Shown: piece by piece, positions 8,394-17,071 of the stretch
Numbering within the stretch: the stretch's first letter is position 1
Layout: every line of letters begins with the position of its first letter
Origin: an uncultured Clostridia bacterium
GTDB taxonomy: Bacteria > Bacillota > Clostridia > Peptostreptococcales > Anaerovoracaceae
Length of the DNA stretch: 64,000 nucleotides
Direction of reading: 5' to 3'
NCBI GenBank assembly: GCA_934281605.1
Contig: CAKQXD010000002.1
Span: 186,001-250,000 of the forward strand
Notes under the pieces: model-generated
The model's input: only the letters and a program-made list of their open reading frames with translations
Databases searched by the model: none
Told to the model about the DNA's origin: nothing
Translations under genes and position numbers: made by a program

Positions 8394-9437
8394 ATGGCAG
8401 ATACAAAACTTACCTATAAAGACGCAGGCGTGGATACCAAAGAAGGCGAACGCGCCGTATCCCTGATGAAAGAGCACGTAAAGGGCACTTTTAATAAAAA
8501 CGTCCTGACCGGCCTGGGCAGCTTCGGCAGCCTCTTTGCGCTGGACGTAAAGGACATGAAAGAGCCGGTTCTCGTATCGGGAACCGACGGCGTAGGCACC
8601 AAGCTGAAGCTGGCGTTTCTCATGGACAAGCACGATTCCGTGGGCATCGACTGCGTGGCCATGTGTGTCAACGACGTGCTGTGCCAGGGTGCAAAGCCGC
8701 TGTTTTTCCTGGACTACATCGCGACGGGCAAGGTGACGGCAGAGAAGATCGCGGATATCGTAAAGGGCATTGCGGACGGCTGCAAGCAGTCGGGCAGCGC
8801 GCTGGTCGGCGGAGAGACGGCGGAAATGCCGGGCTTCTACGGCGAGGGTGAATACGATATGGCAGGCTTCTCCGTGGGCATCGTCGATAAGGATAAGATC
8901 ATCACAGGAGACAAGGTAAAGCCGGGCAACAAGATCATCGGTATCGCGTCCAGCGGCATCCACAGCAACGGCTATTCTCTGGTTCGCAAAGTCTTCTTCG
9001 ACAAGGCAGGCATGAAGGTGGACGATTACGTGGAAGAGCTGGGTGAGACTCTGGGCGAAGCGCTGCTGCGTCCGACCCGCATCTATGCTGACGCATGCAA
9101 CGCCGTACTTCCAAACTTCGAGGTAAACGGCATCGTACATATCACCGGAGGCGGATTCTACGAAAACATTCCACGGATCCTGCCGGAGGGAACAGCCGTA
9201 GTCATCGACGTGGACAGCTGGGAAAAACCGCCGATCTTCGACTTCATCAGCAAGACGGGCGACATCGAGAAGAGAGAAATGTTCTCCACCTTCAACATGG
9301 GTATCGGCATGATGATGGTCGTAGACTCCGGAGAAGCGCAGGCGGCTCTGGAAGCTCTGAGAAATGCCGGTGAAAAGGCATGGATCATCGGCGACATCGC
9401 AGAAGACAAGGGCGAAAAAGTCGTTCTCAATCTGTAA
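8394..9437 (+). CDS. purM: Phosphoribosylformylglycinamidine cyclo-ligase (347 aa)
   Basis: AIR synthetase, closing the imidazole ring. Motifs: TYKDAGVDTKEGERAV at the N-terminus, the ATP-binding SGTDGVGTKLKLA, ALVGGETAEMPGFY, and HITGGGFYENIPR. I place the start at ATG 8394 because GGAGG (8384-8388) is 5 nt upstream; the GTG at 8382 is part of that ribosome site. The upstream purC stop is at 8380-8382. Confidence 0.95.
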   Translation: MADTKLTYKDAGVDTKEGERAVSLMKEHVKGTFNKNVLTGLGSFGSLFALDVKDMKEPVLVSGTDGVGTKLKLAFLMDKHDSVGIDCVAMCVNDVLCQGAKPLFFLDYIATGKVTAEKIADIVKGIADGCKQSGSALVGGETAEMPGFYGEGEYDMAGFSVGIVDKDKIITGDKVKPGNKIIGIASSGIHSNGYSLVRKVFFDKAGMKVDDYVEELGETLGEALLRPTRIYADACNAVLPNFEVNGIVHITGGGFYENIPRILPEGTAVVIDVDSWEKPPIFDFISKTGDIEKREMFSTFNMGIGMMMVVDSGEAQAALEALRNAGEKAWIIGDIAEDKGEKVVLNL

Positions 9438-9461
9438 AGGACTGCGAAAGAGGAAACCAAT

Positions 9462-10073
9462 ATGAGTGAAAAAATCAGAGTGGCAGTGCTTGTATCGGGT
9501 GGCGGGACCAACCTGCAGGCGCTGATCGACAAGGAAGCAGACGGACAGATCCCGGACGCCACCATCGTCAAGGTCATCGCCAGCAGAGACGACGCCTTTG
9601 CACTGGAAAGAGCCGCGAAAGCAGGGATCGAGACGGCCGTGGCCAGAGAACCGGAGCAGGTGATGGAAGAGCTGCAGAAAAGCGGTGCGGACATGATCGT
9701 GCTGGCGGGGTACATGAAGGTGCTTCCGAAAGAAATCATCGAAACATACAGAAACAGGATCATCAACATCCATCCGTCCCTCATCCCCAAATACTGCGGG
9801 AAGGGATTTTACGGCAAGCGGGTCCACAAGGCTGTCCTGGAGGGCGGCGAGAAAGAAAGCGGCGCGACGGTCCACTACGTGGACGAGGGCGTAGACACCG
9901 GGGAGATCATTTTGCAGGAGAAAGTTCCTGTGCTGGAAGGAGATACACCGGATGAGCTGGCAGCCCGCGTGCTGAAAGTGGAACACAGGATCCTGGCAGA
10001 GGGACTCAATCAGGTCGCTGCGAAGATACAGGTGGAAAAAATGAAATTAGAAACCAAAGGAGGTCAGAGGTAA
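9462..10073 (+). CDS. purN: Phosphoribosylglycinamide formyltransferase (203 aa)
   Basis: Uses 10-formyl-THF to formylate GAR. It shows the N-terminal VLVSGGGTNLQALID, the catalytic NIHPSLIP region (Asn and His), and the late DEGVDTGEIILQ containing the catalytic Asp. Typical length. The TAA overlaps the purF start by one base (TAATG). Confidence 0.96.
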   Translation: MSEKIRVAVLVSGGGTNLQALIDKEADGQIPDATIVKVIASRDDAFALERAAKAGIETAVAREPEQVMEELQKSGADMIVLAGYMKVLPKEIIETYRNRIINIHPSLIPKYCGKGFYGKRVHKAVLEGGEKESGATVHYVDEGVDTGEIILQEKVPVLEGDTPDELAARVLKVEHRILAEGLNQVAAKIQVEKMKLETKGGQR

Positions 10074-11491
10074 TGGGTGGAGTAATCGGCTTTACATCAA
10101 AACAGGACTGCGTGATGGATCTGTTTTTCGGAACGGACTATCATTCGCATTTAGGAACGAAACGAGGCGGGATGTGCATCCTGCAGGAGGACGGATTCAA
10201 CCGTTCCATCCACAACATCGAGAACTCGCCGTTCCGGAGCAAGTTTGAACAGGATATTGAAGATATGAAAGGCAACATGGGGATCGGCGCCATCAGCGAC
10301 GGCGACCCGCAGCCGCTGACTGTTTACAGCCGTCAGGGCGATTACGCCATCGCAACCGTTGGCCGGATCAACAATAAGGAAGAGATCGTTCGCGAACTTC
10401 TCAAAGATCGTCCGAGTCAGTTCATGTCCATGAGCGGCGGCGGGATCAACAACACGGAGCTGGTAGCGGCACTCATCTCGACGGGACGCGACATCGTGGA
10501 CGGCATCCGCATCGCCCAGGCCAAGGTAGAAGGATCGGTGACCATCCTGGTTCTGACCAAGGAAGGTCTGTATGCGGCCCGTGACAAGTACGGCAGAACA
10601 CCGCTGATCATCGGTCATAAAGAAGGAGCCTACTGTGCTGCTTCCGAGTCCTTTGCATTCATCAATATCGGATATAAATACAAGCGGGAGCTGGGACCGG
10701 CGGAGATCGCTTTCCTGACTCCTGAGGAAGATAAAACAGTAGCAGAACCGCAGGAAGGAATGCGGATCTGTGCATTCCTGTGGACTTACTTCGGATATAC
10801 CACATCCATCTACGAAGGCCGCAACGTAGAGCAGATGAGAAACCGCAACGGAGAACTGCTGGCAGAACGCGACGGCGATCTGGACGTAGACTATGTGGCA
10901 GGCGTGCCGGACAGCGGTATCGCTCATGCGCTGGGTTATGCCAACCGCTCCCGCGTGCCGTATGCCCGTCCGCTGATCAAGTACACACCGACCTGGCCGC
11001 GGAGCTTCATGCCGCAGAACCAGAAAGCCAGAAACCTCATCGCTAAGATGAAGCTGGTACCGGTGTTCCCGATCATCAAGGACAAGAAGTTCGTTCTCAT
11101 CGACGACTCCATCGTCCGCGGCACACAGCTTTCGGAGACCATCTCCTACCTGATCGAAAACGGCGCCAAGGAGATCCACGTAAGATCTGCCTGCCCGCCG
11201 ATCATGTACGGATGTAAATACCTCAACTTCTCCCGGTCGGTCAGCGATCTGGAGCTGATCACAAGACGTGTGATCAAGAAACTGGAAGGTATCGAAGGCG
11301 ACGAGATCCCGGCAGATATCCTGGCGGAATACGCGGCAAGCGATACGGCAAAACACGAAGAAATGGTAGAGGAGATCCGCCAGATCCTCAAGTTCGACAG
11401 CCTGAAATTCCAGCGCCTGGAGGATACAGTTGAGGCCATCGGCGTGGACAAATGCAAGCTTTGCACTTACTGCTGGGACGGAAAGGAATAA
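10073..11491 (+). CDS. purF: Amidophosphoribosyltransferase-like protein lacking the N-terminal Cys nucleophile (472 aa)
   Basis: First committed enzyme of purine synthesis in canonical form: PRPP plus glutamine to phosphoribosylamine. An N-terminal Ntn-type glutaminase-like half is followed by a phosphoribosyltransferase half with the PRPP loop FVLIDDSIVRGTQLSE (near residue 345) and a C-terminal CKLCTYCWDG tail. The protein starts MGGVIGF, where canonical PurF has Cys directly after Met (CGVIG). AAAGGAGGT fixes the start and no in-frame upstream start exists. The first Cys is at residue 13. Such MGG-type PurF homologues occur in other anaerobes as far as I recall. They may use free ammonia or another partner; that is inference. 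Confidence 0.9.
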   Translation: MGGVIGFTSKQDCVMDLFFGTDYHSHLGTKRGGMCILQEDGFNRSIHNIENSPFRSKFEQDIEDMKGNMGIGAISDGDPQPLTVYSRQGDYAIATVGRINNKEEIVRELLKDRPSQFMSMSGGGINNTELVAALISTGRDIVDGIRIAQAKVEGSVTILVLTKEGLYAARDKYGRTPLIIGHKEGAYCAASESFAFINIGYKYKRELGPAEIAFLTPEEDKTVAEPQEGMRICAFLWTYFGYTTSIYEGRNVEQMRNRNGELLAERDGDLDVDYVAGVPDSGIAHALGYANRSRVPYARPLIKYTPTWPRSFMPQNQKARNLIAKMKLVPVFPIIKDKKFVLIDDSIVRGTQLSETISYLIENGAKEIHVRSACPPIMYGCKYLNFSRSVSDLELITRRVIKKLEGIEGDEIPADILAEYAASDTAKHEEMVEEIRQILKFDSLKFQRLEDTVEAIGVDKCKLCTYCWDGKE

Positions 11492-11497
11492 ACGATC

Positions 11498-12211
11498 ATG
11501 CAGAAAACAGATATCGCAAATACATTAAAAGCAACTTCATATCCGGGCAGAGGCATCCTCATCGGATGCTCCGAAGACGGCAAAAGCGTTGTGACGGCCT
11601 ATTTCATCATGGGCCGCAGCGTCAACAGCCGCAACCGGATCTTTGCAGAAGAAGGGGAAGGAATCCGCACCCAGGCATTCGACGAATCCAAGCTGAGCGA
11701 CCCGAGCCTCATCATCTATGCGCCGGTGCGTGTGCTGGGCAATACCACCATCGTGACCAACGGCGACCAGACCGACACAGTATATGACCTGATGGCGGAG
11801 GGCAAGACTTTCGAAGAAGCTCTGCGCACCAGAGAATTCGAACCGGATGATCCTAATTATACCCCGAGAATTTCCGGCATCATCAACGTGGCGGACGGCA
11901 GGTACGACTTCGCCATGTCTATTTTAAAGAGCGATGACGGCAATCCGGAATTTTGCATCCGCAACACCTACGCTTATCCGGGATGCCCGGCAGGCGAAGC
12001 GCGGTTCATCCACACTTACATGGAAGACGCCAACCCGCTGCCAAGCTTTGAAGGAGAACCGGAAAAGGTGGCCATCGCAGGGGATATCGACGCGTTCACG
12101 GACACCATCTGGAACAGCCTCAACGAGGATAACAAGGTGTCTCTCTTTGTACGCTACATCGACATCAAGACGGGCAAATACGAGACGCGCATTGTAAACA
12201 AGAACAAATAG
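11498..12211 (+). CDS. purO: PurO-type IMP cyclohydrolase (237 aa)
   Basis: Closes FAICAR to IMP. The N-terminal SYPGRGILIGCSEDG and the IMGRSVNSRNRIF block are typical of the IMP_cyclohyd family first known from archaeal PurO, not of the bacterial PurH cyclohydrolase domain. It starts 6 nt after purF and precedes a stand-alone AICAR transformylase, so the two activities of PurH are supplied by two proteins here. Confidence 0.9.
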   Translation: MQKTDIANTLKATSYPGRGILIGCSEDGKSVVTAYFIMGRSVNSRNRIFAEEGEGIRTQAFDESKLSDPSLIIYAPVRVLGNTTIVTNGDQTDTVYDLMAEGKTFEEALRTREFEPDDPNYTPRISGIINVADGRYDFAMSILKSDDGNPEFCIRNTYAYPGCPAGEARFIHTYMEDANPLPSFEGEPEKVAIAGDIDAFTDTIWNSLNEDNKVSLFVRYIDIKTGKYETRIVNKNK

Positions 12212-12246
12212 GACACTGCAAATAGACGATTCGGGAGAAAACAAGA

Positions 12247-13422
12247 ATGAAAGAATTAGAATTAAAATACGGCTGCAACCCTAATCAGAAGCCTTCACGG
12301 ATCTTCGTGGAAGAAGGGGAACTGCCCATCGAAGTGCTTAACGGCAAACCGGGATACATCAACTTCCTGGACGCTTTCAACGGCTGGCAGCTGGTAAAGG
12401 AACTGAAGGAAGCTACCGGTCATCCGGCAGCTACTTCCTTTAAACACGTATCTCCGGCAGGCGCAGCCATCGGACTGCCCCTCAGCGACATCGAAAAGAA
12501 AATATACTGGGTAGACGATCTGGGCAATCTGTCTCCGCTGGCATGCGCTTATGCCAGAGCCAGAGGGGCGGACAGAATGTCTTCCTTCGGCGACTTCATT
12601 TCCCTGTCCGACGTGTGCGACGTGGACACGGCCAACATGATCAAGAGAGAGGTTTCCGACGGCGTCATCGCACCGGGTTACGAGCCGGAAGCGCTGGAGA
12701 TCCTCAAAACCAAGAAAAAGGGGAATTATAATATTATCAAGATCGATCCGGAGTACAAGCCGGATCCCATCGAAAGAAAACAGGTCTTCGGCATCACTTT
12801 TGAGCAGGGCAGAAACGAAATGCCTATCGACGAGGAATTCCTCGGCAAGCTGGTGACGGAAAACAAGGATGTTCCGGACGATGCCAAGAGAGATCTGATC
12901 ATCGCGCTGATCACCCTGAAATACACTCAGTCCAACTCGGTGTGCTACGTCAAGGGCGGTCAGGCTATCGGTATCGGCGCAGGACAGCAGTCCCGCATCC
13001 ACTGCACCAGACTGGCAGGTCAGAAGGCCGACAACTGGCTTCTCCGTCAGTGCCCGAAGGTGCTGAATCTGCCGTTCAAGGAAGACGTGGGCAGACCGAA
13101 CAGAGACAACGCCATCGACGTTTACATGAGCGACGATTACGCCGACGTGCTGGAAGACGGACAGTGGCAGCAGTTCTTTACGGAGCAGCCTGAGCCGCTG
13201 ACGAGAGAAGAAAAGAGAGAATGGCTGGATAAGATGGACGGTGTAGCCTTGGGATCCGATGCCTTCTTCCCGTTCAGCGACAACGTGCAGAGAGCCCACA
13301 GAAGCGGCGTGAAATACATCGCCCAGCCGGGCGGATCCATCCGGGACGACGTGGTCATCGACGCCTGCAATGAGTTCGGCATCGCCATGTATTTCTCCGG
13401 CATGAGACTGTTCCATCACTAG
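12247..13422 (+). CDS. Stand-alone AICAR formyltransferase (391 aa)
   Basis: Transfers a formyl group from 10-formyl-THF to AICAR, giving FAICAR. It resembles only the C-terminal half of PurH: LKYGCNPNQKPSRIF at the start, the SFKHVSPAGAAIG motif with the catalytic Lys-His, and SNSVCYVKGGQAIGIGAGQQ later. The MGS-like cyclohydrolase domain is absent, consistent with PurO encoded just upstream. GGGAGAA precedes the ATG. Often called purH-like or purV. Confidence 0.92.
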   Translation: MKELELKYGCNPNQKPSRIFVEEGELPIEVLNGKPGYINFLDAFNGWQLVKELKEATGHPAATSFKHVSPAGAAIGLPLSDIEKKIYWVDDLGNLSPLACAYARARGADRMSSFGDFISLSDVCDVDTANMIKREVSDGVIAPGYEPEALEILKTKKKGNYNIIKIDPEYKPDPIERKQVFGITFEQGRNEMPIDEEFLGKLVTENKDVPDDAKRDLIIALITLKYTQSNSVCYVKGGQAIGIGAGQQSRIHCTRLAGQKADNWLLRQCPKVLNLPFKEDVGRPNRDNAIDVYMSDDYADVLEDGQWQQFFTEQPEPLTREEKREWLDKMDGVALGSDAFFPFSDNVQRAHRSGVKYIAQPGGSIRDDVVIDACNEFGIAMYFSGMRLFHH

Positions 13423-13440
13423 GCATAGGAGGTAATGAGG

Positions 13441-14757
13441 ATGAATGTACTGGTCGTGGGCGGCGGCGGCAGAGAGCATGCCATCTGCTGGAAGCTGGCC
13501 CAGAGTGATAAAGTAGACAAAATTTACTGCGCCCCGGGCAATGCGGGGATCTCGGCGGTTGCCGAGTGCGTTGCCATCGGAGCGGAAGATATAGACGGGA
13601 TCTGCGCTTTTGCAAAGGACAATGCCATCGATCTGGCGGTCATCGGCCCGGAAGTGCCGCTGGCTATGGGGATCGTGGATCAGCTGGAGGCTGTCGGGGT
13701 CAAGACTTTCGGACCGAATAAAAAGTGCTCCCAGCTGGAAGCCAGCAAATCCTTCACCAAGGACTTTCTGGCAAGACATGACATCCCGACGGCGGGCTAC
13801 AAAGAGTTCACCGATAAGGATGAGCTGCTGGACGCGGTGGGCATCTTCGGCTATCCTATGGTGCTGAAAGCCGACGGTCTGGCGGCAGGCAAAGGGGTTG
13901 TCATCGCGGAAAATGAAGCGGACGCCAAGCAGGCCATCGAGGAAATGATGGGTGACAAGGTATTCGGTCACGCTGCGGACAAGATCGTGGTGGAAGAATT
14001 CCTGACAGGGGTGGAAGCTTCCATGCTGTGCTTCGTGGACGAGCATACCATCCTGCCGATGGAATCTGCGCAGGACTACAAGCGTGCTTTTGACGATGAT
14101 AAAGGCCCTAACACGGGAGGCATGGGGACCTACTCTCCGAGCCTTCTCTTCGATGCAAAGATCGAGTCTGAGATCCGTGAACAGATCCTGGAGCCGACGC
14201 TTGCTGGATTCCGGAAGGACGGTCTGGACTTCAAGGGCGTGTTGTTTATCGGACTCATGCTTTCGGATGACGGTCCAAAGGTCATCGAGTTCAACAATCG
14301 CTTCGGTGATCCGGAAACCCAGTCGGTCCTGGCCAGACTGGACAGCGATCTGGCGGAAGTGTTCCTGGCAGTGACGGAAAACCGTCTTGCAGACATAGAA
14401 TTGAAGTGGAAAGACGACAAGGCGGTCTGCGTTGTTCTGGCTTCCGGCGGTTACCCGGGAAGCTACGAAAAGGGCAAGCTGATCACGGGACTTGACGACG
14501 TGGATCCGGATGTGATCGTGTTCCACGCAGGAACGAAATTTGCGGATATGCCGGCAGGCAGTAAGTGTGCTGCCTGCGAGGACGGCTGCGAGATGAAGCA
14601 GAGCGCTGTCGTAACATCCGGCGGTCGCGTGCTGGGCGTGACAGCCTTGGGCGCCACCCACGACGAAGCGCGGGCCAAGGCTTATGCCAACGCCGAAAAA
14701 ATAAGCTTTGACGGCGTCCAGTACCGGAAGGATATCGGGCTGATCCATAGGTGGTAA
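13441..14757 (+). CDS. purD: Phosphoribosylamine-glycine ligase (438 aa)
   Basis: GAR synthetase of the ATP-grasp superfamily. MNVLVVGGGGREHA starts the N-domain, and the ATP-grasp part has GYPMVLKADGLAAGKGV, GPNTGGMGTYSP and EFNNRFGDPETQ. I choose ATG 13441 because AGGAGG (13427-13432) is 8 nt upstream; the ATG at 13435 would be only 2 nt away. Last gene of the purine operon, followed by a terminator at 14884-14930. Confidence 0.96.
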   Translation: MNVLVVGGGGREHAICWKLAQSDKVDKIYCAPGNAGISAVAECVAIGAEDIDGICAFAKDNAIDLAVIGPEVPLAMGIVDQLEAVGVKTFGPNKKCSQLEASKSFTKDFLARHDIPTAGYKEFTDKDELLDAVGIFGYPMVLKADGLAAGKGVVIAENEADAKQAIEEMMGDKVFGHAADKIVVEEFLTGVEASMLCFVDEHTILPMESAQDYKRAFDDDKGPNTGGMGTYSPSLLFDAKIESEIREQILEPTLAGFRKDGLDFKGVLFIGLMLSDDGPKVIEFNNRFGDPETQSVLARLDSDLAEVFLAVTENRLADIELKWKDDKAVCVVLASGGYPGSYEKGKLITGLDDVDPDVIVFHAGTKFADMPAGSKCAACEDGCEMKQSAVVTSGGRVLGVTALGATHDEARAKAYANAEKISFDGVQYRKDIGLIHRW

Positions 14758-14883
14758 GAGCTGGAGAGCGCTTGCCGGAGGAAAAGCGCCGGGGTAGAAA
14801 GCCTGCCCAAAATCCACTGGACGGCGTATACTTTCCGATAAAACAGCAAATACTATAACAAAAGGGGTTTTCTTGATAAAAAA

Positions 14884-14930
14884 GCACCGTTGTCGTGCAG
14901 CGATTTCTGCTGATGACAACGGTGTTTTTT
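14884..14930 (+). terminator. Terminator of the purine operon
   Basis: Arms CACCGTTGTC (14884-14893) and GACAACGGTG (14914-14923), extended inside by GCAG/CTGC pairing, followed by seven T. Confidence 0.85.
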
Positions 14931-14985
14931 TGGAATTATTTTAAATGGGCTGGTATGTCCCGGTCTGGTTGATTTAGGAATTTCA

Positions 14986-14994
14986 TGGTATAAT
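14986..14994 (+). promoter_or_regulatory. Extended -10 promoter of the cytidylate-kinase-like gene
   Basis: TGG-TATAAT (14986-14994), 66 nt before ATG 15061. The best -35 candidates (TTGATT at 14969) are too close, so the extended TG is probably important. Confidence 0.5.
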
Positions 14995-15060
14995 AGATAA
15001 AATGAAAGTTGGCAGAGGCTACAGCTGTGTTGCTTTCAGCAACAATCAAAGGAGGCAGTT

Positions 15061-15690
15061 ATGGGAAACAATGATAAAAAAATAATCACGATAAGCAGAG
15101 AGTTTGGCAGCGGCGGCAGACTGATCGGCAAGCGTCTGGCAGAAAAACTGGATGTGCCGTTTTACGACAAGCAGCTCCTGGACCGGATCGCCGAAGAATC
15201 CGGTTTCAGCAAAGAAATGATCAAGGACGCAGAGATGAAAGCAAAAAACAGCTTCCTCTACAGCCTGGCATCCGCCATGGGTACAAGCGAAAGCGGCCCG
15301 GAAAGCCTGTCTTTAAACGAGCGGTTCTTCCTGGCACAGTTTGACACCATCCGCCGGATCGCGGACGAAGGCTCCTGCGTCATCGTCGGCAGATGCTCCG
15401 ATTACGTGCTCCGCGGCATGCCGGAAGCCAGCCATATCTTCGTCTATGCCGAAGAAAAAGACAAGATCAAGCGGGCGGTGCAGGAATACGGCGTACCGGA
15501 AGACGAAGTCCGCAAGCTGATGAAAGATACAGATAAGGCCCGCGCCAACTACTATGCATACCACACCGGCAGAAAATGGGGCGAACACGTAAACTACAGC
15601 CTTTCCATCGACAGCGGCTACATCGAGATCGAAGATATCGTGGACCTGATCGTCCAGTACACGAAAGTGAGAAGATTCAGCCAGGCATAG
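15061..15690 (+). CDS. Cytidylate kinase-like family protein (209 aa)
   Basis: A P-loop kinase of the cytidylate-kinase-2 type. ITISREFGSGGRLIGKRLAEKL at the N-terminus is the glycine-rich phosphate-binding loop, DVPFYDKQLLDRIAEESG follows, and CVIVGRCSDYVL lies mid-protein. These proteins differ from true Cmk and their substrate is often unproven; a nucleotide or small-molecule kinase is likely. AAAGGAGG precedes ATG. Transcribed on its own or with the next gene. Confidence 0.85.
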   Translation: MGNNDKKIITISREFGSGGRLIGKRLAEKLDVPFYDKQLLDRIAEESGFSKEMIKDAEMKAKNSFLYSLASAMGTSESGPESLSLNERFFLAQFDTIRRIADEGSCVIVGRCSDYVLRGMPEASHIFVYAEEKDKIKRAVQEYGVPEDEVRKLMKDTDKARANYYAYHTGRKWGEHVNYSLSIDSGYIEIEDIVDLIVQYTKVRRFSQA

Positions 15691-15789
15691 CCTCAAGATT
15701 TGAGCTGCAAAGATCCTTGCCCGGCAGTTTCGGCAAGCTCCCGGAGCTGCTGCAAAGACGACGCCGGCAGCCAGAAGAAAGGATGCAAC
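15691..15789. repeat. Imperfect direct repeat with two CTGCAAAG words
   Basis: The gap holds two related stretches, each starting GAGCTGC and ending CCGGCAG, with CTGCAAAG at 15705-15712 and 15750-15757. A TTG-initiated extension of the next gene through here is possible but has no ribosome site. Confidence 0.5.
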
Positions 15790-16827
15790 ATGAACATCAG
15801 AGCTATGTATTTCAGCGGCACCGGCACTACGAAAAAGGTGACCGCCGCCATCGCCGACCAGCTTGCAAAAGCTCTGGCGGCGGAGAACCCTCCGGGGAAA
15901 GAAATCCTGGGGGAAGCTGCCGGGAGTGAAAAGTCTCCGATGGGAAGTCCTGGAGATGAAAACGACTCGGGGGAGAAGAAGTCAGGAGAATTGCCGGAAA
16001 GAAAACATGGATTTGAAACTGCTCAAGCGCTAGATGCGGCTCCCGGCAAGCCGGTCGCCGCTGAGACGGAAAACTGGCATCGAGCGACCGACATCGATTT
16101 CACCCCGCCGGAAGCCCGGCAGGAACACTATCGGTTTACGCCGGACGACCTGATCGTATTCGGCGTGCCGGTCATCGCAGGCCGGGTTCCTAATGTGTTA
16201 CTGAAATTCCTGGATACGATCCAAGGCGGTAACGCACTGGTTGTTCCCGTCGTGCTTTATGGCAACCGGAATTTCGACGACGCGCTGATCGAGCTGAGAA
16301 ATATCCTGCAGGATCATGGCTTCCATGCCATTGCCGCCGCAGCATTTATCGGCGAGCATTCCTTCTCCAGGATACTGGGGGCGGGCCGTCCGGACAGCTC
16401 CGACATGGAGCTGTCCCGGGATTTTGCCCGGAAGCTTGCAGGCAAAATCCGCCGGCACGGCGCGGCAGCACTGCGGAAGGCCGCGCCCGTGCCGGTGGAC
16501 GGCCGCGACCCGATCCGCCCGTATTATAAACCACAGGATCGAAAGGGCAATCATATCAACATCCTGAAAGTAAAGCCGAAATTACACGCAGAGCTGTGCA
16601 GCGGGTGCGGGATCTGCACGACAGTTTGTCCCATGGGATCCATTATCCAGGAAAATCCCGGACAGGCTCCGGCCCCGATCACAGGCATCTGCATCAAATG
16701 CTGCGGCTGCGTCAAGAAATGTCCCAACGAAGCATTCTGTTTTGACGATCCCGGTTTCCTTTACCACAAAGAAGAACTGGAAGAAATGTATGCAGGAACC
16801 CGCAGGGAACCATCTCTGTATTTATAG
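15790..16827 (+). CDS. EFR1-type flavodoxin-ferredoxin fusion (345 aa)
   Basis: Putative soluble electron carrier or reductase. The N-terminus AMYFSGTGTTKKV is a flavodoxin FMN loop. After a low-complexity linker of about 60 residues (35-95, Gly/Glu/Lys-rich) the flavodoxin fold resumes (DDLIVFGVPVIAGRVPN). The C-terminus carries two [4Fe-4S] motifs, CSGCGICTTVC and CIKCCGCVKKC. ATG 15790 follows AAAGGA. The linker sits where most relatives are compact, so it is likely an insertion. The reaction is unknown. Confidence 0.85.
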   Translation: MNIRAMYFSGTGTTKKVTAAIADQLAKALAAENPPGKEILGEAAGSEKSPMGSPGDENDSGEKKSGELPERKHGFETAQALDAAPGKPVAAETENWHRATDIDFTPPEARQEHYRFTPDDLIVFGVPVIAGRVPNVLLKFLDTIQGGNALVVPVVLYGNRNFDDALIELRNILQDHGFHAIAAAAFIGEHSFSRILGAGRPDSSDMELSRDFARKLAGKIRRHGAAALRKAAPVPVDGRDPIRPYYKPQDRKGNHINILKVKPKLHAELCSGCGICTTVCPMGSIIQENPGQAPAPITGICIKCCGCVKKCPNEAFCFDDPGFLYHKEELEEMYAGTRREPSLYL

Positions 16828-16870
16828 ACCGGGCCGGTTTCCGGGAACAGGAGAAGGGCGCCTCATAACA

Positions 16871-16918
16871 GGAATTTCAACCTGAATCTTGAATTTTATC
16901 CGTTCAGGTCGAAATTCC
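16871..16918. repeat. Palindromic repeat of the AACCTGAA family between EFR1 gene and metG
   Basis: GGAATTTCAACCTGAA (16871-16886) pairs with TTCAGGTCGAAATTCC (16903-16918) with one mismatch. It shares the AACCTGAA core of the repeats at 619-1659 some 15 kb away. There is no T-tract. Confidence 0.7.
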
Positions 16919-16985
16919 CGTGCAGGCGATCACCACGCCCCGCACTCATTTTGCCTGCGAGCCCCACTCCGACCCTCGCCCCGGA

Positions 16986-17014
16986 TTGACTCCCGGCCAA
17001 AATAGTGCTATCCT
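16986..17014 (+). promoter_or_regulatory. metG promoter
   Basis: TTGACT (16986-16991), 17-nt spacer, TATCCT (17009-17014) with extended TG at 17006-17007. No T-box leader was recognised in the 58 nt before the ATG. Confidence 0.65.
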
Positions 17015-17071
17015 ATACCAATATTTACTGTCGCTCATTCGCGGCAGAGATGAAAGGAATGATAAAATAAA

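Larger units (their letters stand above)
14758..15060. other. Spacer after purD with terminator and next promoter
   Basis: No gene is seen. It holds the intrinsic terminator at 14884-14930 and an extended -10 promoter at 14986-14994. Confidence 0.7.

Noticed and set aside
12295..14919. 874-codon open frame on the minus strand across the purO-purD genes
   Set aside because: It lies antisense to three well-conserved purine genes. The C/G-rich third positions of this genome create long antisense frames; similar shadows occur opposite purM (8379-9986), metG (17081-18829), ftsH (23049-25142) and atpG-atpD (50915-52714).
15700..15789. TTG-initiated N-terminal extension of the flavodoxin-ferredoxin protein
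   Set aside because: No ribosome site at the TTG, the extension contains an imperfect direct repeat, and ATG 15790 starts exactly at the flavodoxin fold with AAAGGA upstream.
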